Of a DNA stretch of 64,000 nt, positions 23,863 through 36,046 are shown one piece after another (position 1 is the stretch's first letter; the number at the start of each line of letters is the position of its first letter). A model generated the notes under the pieces. That model was not told where the DNA came from. It ran no database searches and was given only the letters and a program-made list of their open reading frames with translations. The position numbers and the translations under genes are program-made. This DNA comes from Sodiomyces alkalinus F11 (Eukaryota > Ascomycota > Sordariomycetes > Glomerellales > Plectosphaerellaceae): positions 1,695,394-1,759,393 of the forward strand of contig NW_021167080.1 of assembly GCF_003711515.1 (NCBI RefSeq). Reading direction: 5' to 3'.

Positions 23863-25985
23863 ATGGTTCGCGGCGACTGGGCCAGGGAGCCCTTCTCCCG
23901 GAACCAGTGGCTTCAGGATCGCGTCTCTGCGGATAACTCACCTATCGAGCCTCAACCTCGATACCATGAGCCCAACGATGCCCGTCGGCCGCCCCTCGTG
24001 AGTCTCGAGGCACGCTTCGCCGGAGGCAGCATTTCATTCAGGCTGACTTGTTTCTACCAACAGAACATAGAAAAGGCTCTGCGGGAACATTGTAACATAC
24101 CCGCCCGCTACTATTTTGTCGCAGCAATTCTGGACGATGGTACGGCGCAAACTTTCTCGGGTCCAGGTCGCTTCCACTTGGCTCCTATTGAAACGTTTTT
24201 CAGCATGGATGCATTCCGCCGGCAAGTAAAGAGAGCAGAATCCGGTAAGACGAGAGACGCCAAAGTTCCTAGGGCCTTCCGTATTCCTGCCGCTGCTTAC
24301 ACTTTTCATACCGCAACAGCTGCCAGTCCTATCCACGAGGATGATCCTCACGGCTTCACCTACGGTCCTGGTTTCGCACAACATTCTTTGGAGCGACGTC
24401 GACAAGGAAGCGAGGCGTTTGGTGACGACGACCATGTCGGTTTTGGCCCGCGTAAGAGGAGCCGGGGCAACCGACGGCCGATAAACGACGACGATGGACC
24501 GACTGTCACGGTTGGGGCGACAAAGAGGGCTTTGAGGATCGGCGATTCGCGCGAGGTGTGGGACTTTTACGACCAACGATTCAGGAATTGCCAGCAAACC
24601 GCCTGTAAGCTCATAGCGAAGGCGTGGGTCAAAGTCGTCGAGCCTAAGAAACAGACCAACCACCCCTATACCGGGCAGGACGAGAAGGCGCCAGAGTGGT
24701 GGCCGAAACCTTGGGGTCCGACGAAAGATGAGAAGGTGAGGCATAAGGAACCGGATCATTTGTACAAGAAAGGTGCGTTCACATGACTTCCTCGCTCTGC
24801 TGAACTTGTTCCGCGAAACCGTCGGCTTACTTTGTACCATTTCTCTCCCTTTCCTACAGAACGAGTCCACCTTCTCTGTCACATTCTACGAATGATTGTG
24901 GAGCCCAACGAGAAGCAACATCCCTCTATACGGAAAATGAAACTGGACATTCAGAAGTTGAAGGAGGCAACTGATGAGGCGTTGTCGTCGTTCTTTTCGG
25001 GTAAAGAGAATGAAAAGAATGCGAAGAAGAAGCCTTATCTCGACGAGATCTTCAAAGTCGCCTTGCAAGAGCAACGGTACAAACATGGAGAGATAGGTTA
25101 GTTGGGTCCATGAAACCATCGCGTCTCTGGGGCTCTTGCTTTGATTCTGACCTTGCCACGACAGATGGGGACTCGTTGATATACGTCATGGCAGAGGATC
25201 GGTTTCCCGAGACGGGCATTTCCGAAAACGATGATGGTGGGATACTTACCAAGGAAGACGGCGACCCCCCATCCGTCCCGTCGAGTGCTTCTCCATCGAA
25301 AGCATCGCAGCACGACGTACTACTGCACAGAGTACATGGCTCCAACACCGACCATAGTCAAGGAGGTCATATGCAGGGTGGCGGCTCCTTTGTCGGCGAA
25401 GTAGCCGTAAGGGAACCATCACATTACGCGGCACAGATGCTTCCGCCCACCATGCATTCCGAAGCGCACTTCGTACAGGGCGGCAACCTGCAGCACCCTT
25501 CCGGGGGCCTGCCAATGCACGACCTGGTACCGAGCCCACAAGACGGTCAACGGCGCACCTCTATCTTTGGCAGCCCAGCGGAGTACTCGAATGCGCCGCC
25601 CGCCGCCGCGGTCTACACGCCAGCGTGGCACCAGCAGCACCAGCAGCACCCAGGCACTACGGCGCCAGACACGACATCGATGTACTCGTTCCCGTCACAT
25701 CCCCCCGCGGCGGCAACACAGGGACATTTCGGTGGGCATCCGAACGTGCCTGTTGCCCAGGGTCAGTATATGGGGTCTCAGTACGACGGTTTGGCACGCG
25801 GCAATTTTGATCAGGCGACCTTGTTTCGACACCCGGCCGGCCCCAGCCCTGCCCAAGTTCAGGGCCCTCAGGGCTATCCAGCTTATCTCCCTCCCGACGG
25901 ACGCAGCATGTCCAGTTGGAACCCGGATGCCAAAGCCGAGCCGATAGCCCGGCCGACCAACTCCCATCATGGGCAGTATCCGTAA
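23863..25985 (+). CDS. YDR124W/AFUB_07903-like conserved fungal protein
   Basis: Function unknown. Exons by hand: 23863-23997, 24064-24244, 24320-24772, 24860-25096, 25165-25985, giving 608 residues. The first two introns (66 and 75 nt) are in frame and stop-free, but have clear GTGAGT/GTAAGA donors, CTGAC/CTTAC branch sites and CAACAG acceptors. Residues about 184-335 (EVWDFYDQRFRNCQQTACKL ... EWWPKPWGPTKDEKVRHKEP ... LHYLYKK-type join ... FKVALQEQRYKHGE) match the helical-bundle domain (formerly DUF2841) of yeast YDR124W and of AFUB_07903 from the Aspergillus fumigatus hrmA-associated subtelomeric cluster. The N-terminal part has a compact alpha/beta-like segment (ARYYFVAAILDDGTAQTF). Residues after about 340 are disordered and rich in Pro, His, Gln and Ser. 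The family name is from memory and the exact role here is open. No hrmA-like or collagen-like neighbour is present. Confidence 0.85.
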
Positions 25986-28900
25986 CACGACATATACTAG
26001 AGTTGCGGCTTTGGTGAGAAAGGAACGTTGCTGAACATGACATAATTCGCACCCATGGGGTCTAGACTGGTGTCAGAGTGGTCACACCACAATTGGAGTC
26101 GTGGCCTTTTTTTTTCCTTTTTTTCCCCTTTTTTTTTCTTCTCTCTTATGCGCTTCGTTCGCATACAATATCTCGGACTGCCGACTTCATTAACGGGAGA
26201 GAAGGTCGCACGCAGTACGAATGAAGCGAGTAACTTTGAACCGGAGTTCTTGTCTACAGGTATCTTTTTGGTTTTCAAGCGAAATTCATCCTTTGCCTAC
26301 GCGGGGAGAAGAGAAGCGAGAACAACGTGGTCGTTCATTTCAACTGGGAATCCATCCAGCATGTCGGGTCGGATGCACAGGGTAATCACGGGCTACCTAC
26401 GGTACCGATGGGGGCAAGACGCCAGGTGTCTTCTCGGGGTATGTTTAATGCATTAGCGAGCGGTGCGAGAAAGGGCTGGTCGGCTGTGACGAGACAACTC
26501 TTTCCCCGGTGGCATACGCGTGGACCGGGGAGCAGAGTTACTCATTTAGTTTCATGGTTTGCCGTGAGCCTTATAGTTTTCTTGTTCTTGTGAATTGCTT
26601 TGGCATCGGGACGGGTTCTGACGGTTCCTTTGGCGTACTGTACTGCCACGCCATATACGGCAGCAGGCAAGCCAGATGGTGCAAAGGATAGGGTTAGGGG
26701 TATATTTTCTACTAATTGCCCCGGCGTGGACTTTTGGCGTGATGAAGGGCCGAGTACTGAGCTGGTTGATTTTGATCGGCTGCCCAGGGCCCAAGGATCT
26801 ATCTATTCACGTTACAGCGTATGGACATGTTACATCTTGGGGTAGTTGGATACCTTCGTGAACATTTTATTACAGCAAATTCTACGCAGTTCTCTGCCGA
26901 GCACAGCTTGTTCTCGTCCCTTGTCTTGTATCAGTATTATTCCACCTCAAAGATGCAGGGACGAATGTCAGAGGTCGCAGATGTTCACTATCAGGACGAA
27001 CTGGGTTTTGAGGATCTCTTGACGGACTAATTGATTTGGTCTTGATATAAATCGAACGATGGCCGGGGGGGGAACCACAAAAGGAAAGCTCTTATACTTC
27101 TTGAAGTGGTGGATGCTGCGACGGAAGGATTCGCCAAGCTTCGGATTCCGGAGCACGTACGGAGTATGTACGGAGTACGCAATACCCAACGATGACATGT
27201 ACGTGGTATGTATCTATGTAGGTTATTGCCTGCAGGCCACTGGGGTTAAGGCAGGGGAATCGGGAGAAGAATGAAAAATGATGCAGGCGAGCAACTACCG
27301 TACTCTGTAAAGGTGGCTGCATGACAGGTCGCTTTTCTACAACCTGTCCGTCTCGATGACAGCTGTAAGGTAGCAAGGTAGCAAGTAACAGAAGTAATAG
27401 ATGTACTCCGGAGAAGATAATGCTGGGAGACGAGGCCTCTTTTTGTTCCTTTTTTTTGTTCCTTTTTTTTTCTTTTTTTCTTTTCTCCCCTTCTTGTCTT
27501 TTTTTCCCCCTTCACCGGTACGCCAAATGTATGTGTACGTCTCAGGTACTGGTCCTATACGGACGCGAATCGCAGTTGATGTGGTGGACGGAATATTGGG
27601 CCTCGTATGTATTTTCGACGTCCAACAGAGGGAGGCAGTGAGAGGACACTTCTTTGGCTCTGTGTATCCGTATTCTGCGTGGATTATATAGCCTTTGATG
27701 GTGATTTCGCAGGAGTAGACGTCGAAATAGGGTAGGTAAGGTAATTAAGGTAGTTAGTTGCTGGTACTTTTTTGTCCACTGACTAATTCCACGTGTAGAC
27801 CAGAGTACACCGATCATGCATCTACGAATCTGACATGTGACGACTCTTTTGATGGTCCCGATTTCGTCACAACGAACATTTCTCCCACCCTTCTCTGCCA
27901 ACCTTTCCACCCCTTTTGGTATCCTAGCCACCTTTCTCTCGCTGCGTATTTTGTACATGATCACCTGGCTAAGGTACCGACCGGGCTAATGACCCTGGTG
28001 ACGTCCCCGTTGCAAACAGTATGTACACTACAGTACCTTACGTTGTATGCCGCCGCGCAGGCAAGCAGATCACCCGCCCACACCCCTGACTGCCAGCCTA
28101 CTTCGTCCATCTGCATGATGACTGTGCCCGTATGGTGTGCTGAGAACACCCATGACCTGGTGGTTGGTGACACGACGAGAGGACCGTAGCTTGCTGCTGT
28201 CATGCACACCTACTACGTAGATCTGATCCGTCAGATTCGGCAGGCAACATGCAGGAAGCTGGATGGGTTAGGTACGTCGGTTGGTCTGCTATCACTTTCG
28301 GAAACCGGTGACCCTTTGGGAGGTTGGAGAGCTGAAAGGGAGAGACCATATTACTTAGTCTGGCTTCATTGGGATGACCTTCATCTGACGAGGTAGACGG
28401 GAAAAGGCAAATATTCCCCTTTTTTCGGTTTTTTTCTTCGGGGGGGTTTCTTCTTCTTTTTTCCACCGACAGTAACCGAGGTGGTGCGTTACTGGAAGGA
28501 AGGCTGATTAGAAGGGGAAACAACCTTAATTATCGGACTTGTCTCTACCGTTACTACGGAATCGACCAACTCATGTACGTGCTCCGAAGGGGGAACAAGC
28601 CAGACGCAAACAAACAGTCGAGTCTGTGCGAGGGACCGACAGGAGAGCTATCGATGCGGAGGCGGCGCGAGAGTGGTCGTAAAGAGATAAACCTGTGACT
28701 TGTAACATGTAGAAACAACGGTCGGATCGTCCCTTTGGATCATCAATTCTCTTATTCTGTTCCCCCCTCGCCGGTTTTGAAGGCTCCGTTTGTCCACCTG
28801 CACTTCTAGGGCACTGGGTTTTCATCCCACACACGAGTAGGTCTGCCCGCATACGCATATGCCAAAAAGCAAACAGTCAGTTTCCCTCCCTAACGGAACC

Positions 28901-30675
28901 GACACGCGTCCACTCGTGTCAAGGCAGAGCCAGCACCCGCATTTCTTGCAGCGAGTGGGAGAACAAGTGTCATCAAAAGTACACAGCGGCACCTTGTCCT
29001 ACCTCTATCGCCGGGCCCTCGAACGGGAGGAGCTGAAATGGGGAGGAGCCCGCTCGAATAGAAAATGAGCGAGCGGCCTGATGCAGGCGAGCCTACGCAC
29101 ACATTGACGCACATGTTACGCGGAAGAAGCTCAAAAGGGGAAGTAGGATTCAGTGTACGTGATACGTCCAGGGGCGTGAAGCCAACAAACATGGTAATAC
29201 GAAGTAAGTGCGAATACTTCGAGGGTTTACGGGTGGTGAAAAATGAGACAGTGAGTGACAAGGCTACAGCTTCAATCCGAGACCTGAAAGTTGATGCTCC
29301 CACGTACCGCCAACCAGCCCCGAGGCCTGCCTACCTTACTTCTCCCATATTATTCTCCTGTTGCCAATATGTTCATTTGTCCAACATCATCACAGTTCCA
29401 TGTCCTACGATCCGTGAACAAGATGGTTGTAGACCAACCTTCAAGTCGATCGAGGAGCACCTGGATAGATGATATATTAACTGAAAGGTGCATTAAGCGC
29501 CGGCCCATACGACGCAGGTTCTTGAGGCGACCTCCCATTCTATGGAAAAGGACCAGACAACACTGCCCTGTGCACCCCCCCCCACTCGAGCAAAAAAAAA
29601 AAAAAAAGATTTCCCAAGCACAAGGGGATGTGTACACTCTTACATCAATACATGGAGCCATCTCTGCACGCCGAAGCCGGCCATATTGGATGCATCTCCT
29701 CGATAATTCTCTCGCACTCGAGGACAAATGACCACCGGATTACAACCTTCAACCTCGTGCACTGTGGCTCGAATAATTGAACGCCCCCGCTCCCAACGCC
29801 AGTAACACCAGACCTGAAAACATGCAAACAAGACACTAAGATAAGAAAGGGAAAGACGGCATATCGCTGACCTGATCACGTCACCGCTGGGAGACATGTC
29901 CATTGAATGCGAACGCCCGCGTGAGATTTGATTTGGGACGGCCACAGTCCCAAAGTCATCTTGTGCAACCGAAAAAAAATAAAAAAAAAATAAAAAATTT
30001 GGCCAGTTGGCCCTTGAAGATCTGTGACCACCTTCGCATCGGGGGTGAGAGACTTGAAGAGCTTCTTCTTTTGCCGTCCCTTTTGGTGCGGCGTGATGTC
30101 TCGTGGTCTAGTCAGCGGTGTCGTCGCCAGACCGCTCCCCATTGCCGTGTGTCGTTCCGCGTTAAGGAGGGTTCCCGAGGTGAGCCGCCAGGAGGACCAC
30201 AGCGTAGGCCGTTTGAAGCGTTTTTTCCTTTGGGTTTCTGAGCGGAACTCAGCGATTGGGTAATTGCGTGGCTCTACCCATATACCGTGGCCGTACATGG
30301 GTTGCGCCGGTTGGCCAGAAGAGAGTGCACAGCTAGCCCTTTCACCTCGCCCTGCGGTGGCGCCTCGGAGCGATACGCGCCGTGAAGTGAGCATCTTAAT
30401 CTGCGAAAGGCCGGGTTTTGCCAAGAAGGGGAGTAAGATAAGAAGGCGCAAATTAGACTGAACTTGCAAACTTTGCTGAACCTGAGTGTAGGAGGCCTGG
30501 GTCGAATGCAGACACGCTGGGTTCCGGTTAGATCTCAGTCTGGGACCGAGTCGAAGCATGAGATGAGACGACAGCCCCTAAAGTGTCCTTGGCCTTGAGC
30601 AAACATGGCGTTTCTGGCGGGAGGATTGAACGTCTAGAAGCTAAGGACGCTGAGACTCTTGGGAAGGGACCCTTT
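25986..30675. other. 4.7-kb gene-poor intergenic region
   Basis: No credible gene. It contains T-rich tracts (26108-26150 and 27438-27515), a poly-A run at 29590-29606, AT-rich DNA around 29970-30000, two TACGGAGTA motifs at 27162-27180 and an AAGGTA cluster at 27730-27760. Long open frames here, such as one on the minus strand over 29876-30559, lack any family resemblance. Confidence 0.5.
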
Positions 30676-31901
30676 TTAGGTCGAAGAGGCAGGCTCATCT
30701 TTGTTTTGCTGCGGCAGAGAGAGACCTGCGTTTTGGGCAATCCGTTTCCAAGTTTCCAGCTCCTTGTAAAGACGCTCGCATTCTTGCTTCAGCTTGTCAT
30801 TGGAAGCACTCAGCTCGGCAATGGCTTGCTCAGTCAATAGTTTCTCCAGAGTCCACTTCTCCAGGTTTTGCGCCTCGTTCTCCTTCAGCTGGTTGATGAA
30901 GGTGACAGCACGCTGGAGAATGGAGCCCTTGTTCTTTTCGCAGTTCGGGACAATCTTGGCCAGTTCGTTAATACCTTCGTTGATCGTCTCGCGACGTCGG
31001 CGCTCGACTAGAGTCTTTGAGTTAGCACGTGGCTCTCTCGATCCATCACCAGTTCTTGCTCAGAACGGGTTGCTGCCTCACCTTCCTTGTGATTATCCTT
31101 GCGCATCTTGTGCCACTCCTCCGAACCAACGTCCGGCTTGGGCTTAGGCTGAGAGCCCGCGGAACCAGTGGAATACCGATGCTGAGTGGGCTGCTGCTGA
31201 GGGGGCGGGGGCTGTTGTTGTGGTTGGTGGGCCTGGTGTGCCGGGAGCGTTTGATGAGTTGCGAGAGGTTGGTGCGCTTGATGCGGCGTATGGGCCTGAT
31301 GACCTTGATGAGGTGAATGGACCTGATGAGCCTGATGGGGGGGCTGGTAGGCCTGGTGGGTCTGGTGCGGTTGATGAGACTGGTGAGGCTGTAATCCGTT
31401 GGTGCCAGGGCCGGGCGGACTGTCCGCCATGGCAGGCGCATCCATGATACCATCTGGCTGAGTCACATTCGGCTGGAACGTGTCTTGGGGGTGGTTGCCC
31501 TCGTTGGCGGTTTGCGCGGCGAACTGCTCTTCCGTGCTGGGAGGGATGTGAATGCTGGGGTACATTGATCCCAGGGCCGCGGCCGCGGTGCTGGAGGCGT
31601 TGGCTGGATCTGCGGCCTCGGAGTGCTCAGCAGCTGTGGCTTGCTGGAGAGCGTTGAGGTCGGCAACGTTGACTCCATTCGCGGCAGCTGCATTTGCGGC
31701 CTCGACGGCGTTCTCGATAAAGGCGGTGGTATCGACGTCCGAGGCGGACATGACGGCGGGGGGAGCGGCATTCTTCTTGGCCCGCCCGGGACTTTCCTGC
31801 TCCGATATGGACCGCTTCCGCTTGAGGCCTGGGGAGCCGGGCACTTCGGGAGCCCCTGAGGCTTGCGCGAGGGCTGAGAGATCGGGATGGTCGTCGGCCA
31901 T
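30676..31901 (-). CDS. Cbf1-like bHLH-leucine zipper transcription factor
   Basis: Nuclear DNA-binding protein of the centromere-binding factor 1 family, which binds CACGTG and in yeasts controls sulfur amino-acid genes and centromere function. Two exons, 31901-31082 and 31007-30676, encode 383 residues. The 74-nt intron falls inside the basic region (HKE^VERRRRETINEGINELA), which carries the conserved H, E and R base contacts. The bHLH spans about residues 266-325, followed by a heptad coiled coil (LEKLLTEQAIAELSASNDKL ... LYKELETWKRI). N-terminal to it are Ala-rich acidic sequence, a putative basic nuclear signal (GLKRKRS, residues 26-32), and a long His-Gln repeat (about 171-228). The short C-terminus ends in EPASST. 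Start ATG is the first in the frame after a purine at -3. The family assignment is secure; kinetochore versus metabolic roles are not distinguishable here. Confidence 0.93.
31026..31031. promoter_or_regulatory. CACGTG box inside the cbf1-like intron
   Basis: A perfect CACGTG lies within the single 74-nt intron. Two more are upstream in the shared promoter (32667-32672 and 33027-33032), consistent with possible self-binding. Motif only. Confidence 0.3.
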
Positions 31902-34496
31902 GGCTAGTGGCTAGGATCGTGTCTCGATGAGAGGAATTATGCTTGAAGAAGCGAGCTTAGGAAAGGAGGGGAGGTTAAACGTCCAGGTATCTCTATTAAC
32001 CAGGTTAGTAGCATGTTAGGAGGGAGTGAGTGCAACCGTGTGAGAAGCTCGATGCTATGCTCTACGATAAATGTGTAGCATGCTACACTCAGAGGAACGT
32101 GTTGCTGTGCTGGTCTCGTGTAGTCAATGACGCCAAAGCCGCACGGAGCAGAGGAGTCACAAGCAAGCAATCAAGTTGTCGATGGCCCGGGCTTCGCAAG
32201 CCCCAGCAGCCAGGCACTTGTCCTTTGGCTGTCGCGTGGTAGCAAATGGGCTCTTTTGACCAGGTTCAAATGAACTTTTGAGAGGGGAAAGGAAAACAGG
32301 ATACTGGTAGCCAGGCTAGTCGTCCGTCATTGCAGTAACCTTTGCGACGATTGACGCGACGATGGGACGACCTGGATAAAGATGCATGATGATGGATGCG
32401 GTGATACGAAGAGCTCGATGGATGCCCAAGCTCAGGTCGCTTGACCGGAGGGAATTGAAGTAATTGAGCGATGCATTGTCGGATGTCAGGATACTCGGGG
32501 GAAAGAAAAGAAGAAAAAGAGAGAAAACCGGACGATCCGATGACGATAGGTGCAGGGTCCGAAAAGGCGACCCAAGACTGGGATGTGATAAACCAGGAAA
32601 CCAACATACCTTTCAGATCATGTGCTTGAAAGCGTGACGTGACGATGGATGATGGAGATCACGATGCACGTGAGAAAAGGCGGGAACTACTAGTGTACAA
32701 GATCTCGTGATATCGCGAGGCGCGTCTGCAAGCCCGGATAAATTGTTAGAAGAGGGAGCCAGTATTGGTTAGCGTTCTGCCGCGATTTTCCCACTGGAGG
32801 GAGAAAAATGTTGGGAGAGGTGAAGGAGTAGAAGAAGATGTAGGCAGGCTGCACGTTCGAGAGATGCCGCGAGCTTAATGTGTCGCTTTAGTGGAAGGGG
32901 GAACTTGAAGTATATCTTTCGAGCTCGACGCGACAGCCGGTTCAGGTAAATGGGCTGGGCAACTGGGGGGGGAGGGGGGATGGGCAGTCGCAAATGCAAG
33001 GTCACGAGGTAAGTCTTGAAGGAAGGCACGTGCAAAAGTGGGTGAGACTGGACATAAATAATCAGGGCAGATCAACTTTTTACGCAGTCTTGGCTCCACA
33101 GGTACTTAGATACTTCGTGTCTTCTCAGGCTCGACGATACACGTAAGGTAATGGACCTTGGCGGAGGTGGGAAGAGTAGTGCGGTAGCCTTAGGCAGAAA
33201 AAGGAGTCGAACTTGAGGTCGAAGCTAGAGGCACCCAATCAGAATCAAGTATTGGATGCCCATGGCCCCTCAACTGATGCTGACGGGCTGCGTGTGGTGT
33301 GTTCTTCCCGTATATGCCCCGGTCCAATCAGAATCCAGATAGGAGTCATCCACTGCTCTAAGGTAGGTATCGCCCCCAGCGTTTTGGCGGGTCCCCCCTC
33401 CCCTTCTTTCTTTGCTCGTTAATATTAGGTACCTATCCGTATTTTGTGTCAGCCTCGATCAGCGCCGTCACCAGGGCCAGCTTATCAGGAGCACCTACAA
33501 TAATCTCGTCAGGTATGCCACCATGGGAGGCATATATGGCTGCGCCCTGGATGGAATCTTTTAGTCTTGTTTCGGAGATTCAACGTTCTTGAAAATAGAT
33601 CAAAACTGCCTAGACCTGCTCTATCCTGGGTAACGACGTGGATAATGCTTCAACCGAAGACTACCCCCCTGACCGGGCCTAACAACAGCCGAACATCTCC
33701 ACCATTTTCCGGTACAAGTAGAACTGGTTAGCCTGTTACTTTCCCGTTGTTTTGGTGTTGTGTAGGCATCTCCCCACATCATGATTATCCTCATAACTGA
33801 AGTCCGAGTCTTTTGACTGGTGCTATCGGCGTGATATAAGGTCCTGTGTTGTGTCCGCCCTGTGGTAATAAGAGTATACCTCCGGTACTCTTCCCCGCGT
33901 TCCACTGAACGTTCGCTCGACACCCACGGTCTTTCCGCGCTGGTTTCTATGAGTGCCATGTCTCGAACTTTGTGAGAGGAGTTGAGAGTTTTGCTAGGGG
34001 TACTAGGAAACAAGAGCACCCCAGGGATCATCCGCGCCTACGTTCTTAAGAAAGTGGTCGCGAACTCGTGAAAAAGCGCGTCTGTCTGCGCTACCTTACC
34101 TAATGCTCTTGCTTGGTTCCACGAAGAGGAAGGTACGAAGTACTTCATATCCCTCAGCCAGTGTTATCTTGTTGCCCCACCCGAGGCCTGACAGACACAA
34201 TATGTACCTACTCTCATCAGCGGCCAAATGACTACCTACCTTACTCGTCATGTCTACGGTAAGGTACGAAGGACGGAGTACGGGCCATAGCTTAAGCTTC
34301 TTCTCCTCCAGACATGCTTCGTAATAAATACATTCTAAGAACACTTGTGTCACCAGCTCCAGCTCCATCATAATATATACGCACTTCACGTCCATTCAAC
34401 CACCTTATTTGTTATTAACAGCCCCGAGAAGCGCCTCCTCCTCTACTGCATTTTCAGGTTGTCTGCCATCGGTGCAGCAGCTGCCCAAGAGTGACC
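31902..34496. promoter_or_regulatory. Divergent intergenic region between cbf1-like and fyv10/gid9 genes
   Basis: No gene is visible in 2.6 kb. It contains two CACGTG boxes (32667-32672 as CTCACGTGC on the minus strand, and 33027-33032 within GGCACGTGCA) on the cbf1 side, and AAGGTACG/TACCTTACT motifs at 34090-34275 on the gid9 side. Confidence 0.5.
32667..32672 (-). promoter_or_regulatory. TCACGTG box upstream of the cbf1-like gene
   Basis: TCACGTGC on the minus strand, 766 nt before the cbf1-like ATG, matches the consensus of Cbf1 itself. A second box is at 33027-33032. Candidate autoregulatory sites. Confidence 0.4.
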
Positions 34497-36046
34497 ATGG
34501 GTGACCACGAGCATTCGAACATCAAGCATCAGGAACATTTTCACCTTGTAAGAACGCCATCCCTCTTTCCGTCTTTCCCTACCTCTGCTTTGGTTTCGGA
34601 CGTGACCATGCGTTCGAAGAGAAGTCGGGCTAAGTGATTGATTTTGTCTTCTTCTTCTTCTAACCTAGGACCAACCACTTCTCCGTCTTCCCTACGAGCT
34701 CCTGCGGAACAACTTCCGTGCTGCCCACTTCACCATCGAGAAGGAGAGCACCTCCATCAAGTCTCTGCTCAAAGAGACAGCGACTGCCTCTGTTAATGGT
34801 CGTGCCACCCCAGAGAATGTCCTCAAGAATCTCGATACCATGATCGCCAAAATGCGAGGCGTGAAACGGAAGCTCACCGCCCATGCCGACGAAGAGGCCC
34901 GCCTATATCACCAATCATCTGCCCGCATCGCCCACCTCGGCGAACTCTATACCATGAAGACCTACGACGACGTCAACTACGAGAGATGGAGCCGCAAGCG
35001 GCTCGACCGTCTCATCGTCGACTACCTTCTTCGCCACGGCTGTATCGAGACCGCCCGAACTCTTACCGATGAGAAGGGCATAGACGACCTGGTTGACATC
35101 CACATTCTTGCCCAGATGATTAAGATTAGGGATTCCCTGCGGGGCCGCAGTGTTTCCGAGGCCCTCGCTTGGTGTCAGGAAAACAAAAAGGAGCTGCGAA
35201 AGATGGACGTATGTCTCCCGTATTCTGTTCCCCCCTCCCTTACATCGGAGCACGTACAACTGACACAGGGCTTTCTTCGGCGAACAGAGCAACCTCGAAT
35301 TCATGCTCCGCTTCCAACAATATATCGAGCTCGTCCGGACACCGTCACCGCCAAAATTACTTGAGGCCATCGCCCATGCGAAGAAGTATCTGGTCAGCTA
35401 CAAAGGCACGCACCCAGAAGAGCTCCGCAAGGTCTGCGGTCTACTCGCATACCCGCCTAGAACCGCCGGGGACAACGCCGCATACGCAGAACTCTACAGC
35501 CAGGATCGTTGGAACATGCTCGCGAATCTCTTCACCGAGACCCACAACCAGCTTCTCTCACTTCCTCCCATACCACTCCTTCATATAGCCCTCTCGATTG
35601 GCATCTCTGCCCTCAAGACTCCGGCCTGCCACCAACACACCGCGGCGAGTACTGAATATACAGGCATGAGTACATCCATGCAGGATGCCACCGGCTCTCC
35701 GACCCGGTTCCCCGGCAACCGTGAACCATTCGATCCAAGCCACCTCCAGCGGCAGCGGAGTCCTGTCCCTGTCCCTACTCAAGCAACAGTCTCCAGTCCC
35801 GCCTCGGACTGTCCGATCTGTTCCACGGAGCTGAACGAGCTCGCTCGCTCAGTACCCTGCGCTCATCACACTAAGAGTCACGTGGACTCTGACCTCCTCC
35901 TTCTTCCCAATGGCAACGCCTTCGGACTCGAGCGCCTGGTGGCTCACGCCGTCAAGTCTGGACTGCAGCCCACCGAGTACGTCCGTGATCTCAAGACTGG
36001 CGAAGTATACCGCGCTAGTGAACTGAAGAAAGTTTTCATCACCTGA
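34497..36046 (+). CDS. Fyv10/Gid9-like (MAEA) subunit of the GID/CTLH E3 ubiquitin ligase
   Basis: RING-like subunit of the GID/CTLH complex, which in yeast ubiquitinates gluconeogenic enzymes after glucose return. Exons 34497-34547, 34669-35208 and 35288-36046 encode 449 residues. The first exon has 17 codons, and both introns have standard donors (GTAAGA, GTATGT) and TAACCTAG/AACAG ends. The product shows a coiled N-terminus, a LisH motif ([20 protein letters not shown], about 127-146), the CTLH/CRA region ([20 protein letters not shown] ... [13 protein letters not shown]), and a C-terminal degenerate RING from about residue 373 ([20 protein letters not shown] ... [11 protein letters not shown]), the arrangement of MAEA/Fyv10 rather than of Rmd5. 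A Ser/Pro-rich insert (about 315-370) precedes the RING. It is divergent from the cbf1-like gene and convergent with caf1. Confidence 0.95.

Noticed and set aside
23834..23870. tRNA-like start (GGCTTAGCTTAGTTGGCTACC)
   Set aside because: It resembles a D-arm only; there is no anticodon or T-arm, and it overlaps the start of the YDR124W-like gene.
24034..24882. 282-residue minus-strand frame
   Set aside because: It is antisense to the YDR124W-like exons and their introns; the plus strand has the family match and proper splice sites.
29876..30559. 227-residue minus-strand frame
   Set aside because: It has no recognisable domain, crosses AT- and A-rich DNA and lacks a convincing start or splice pattern.
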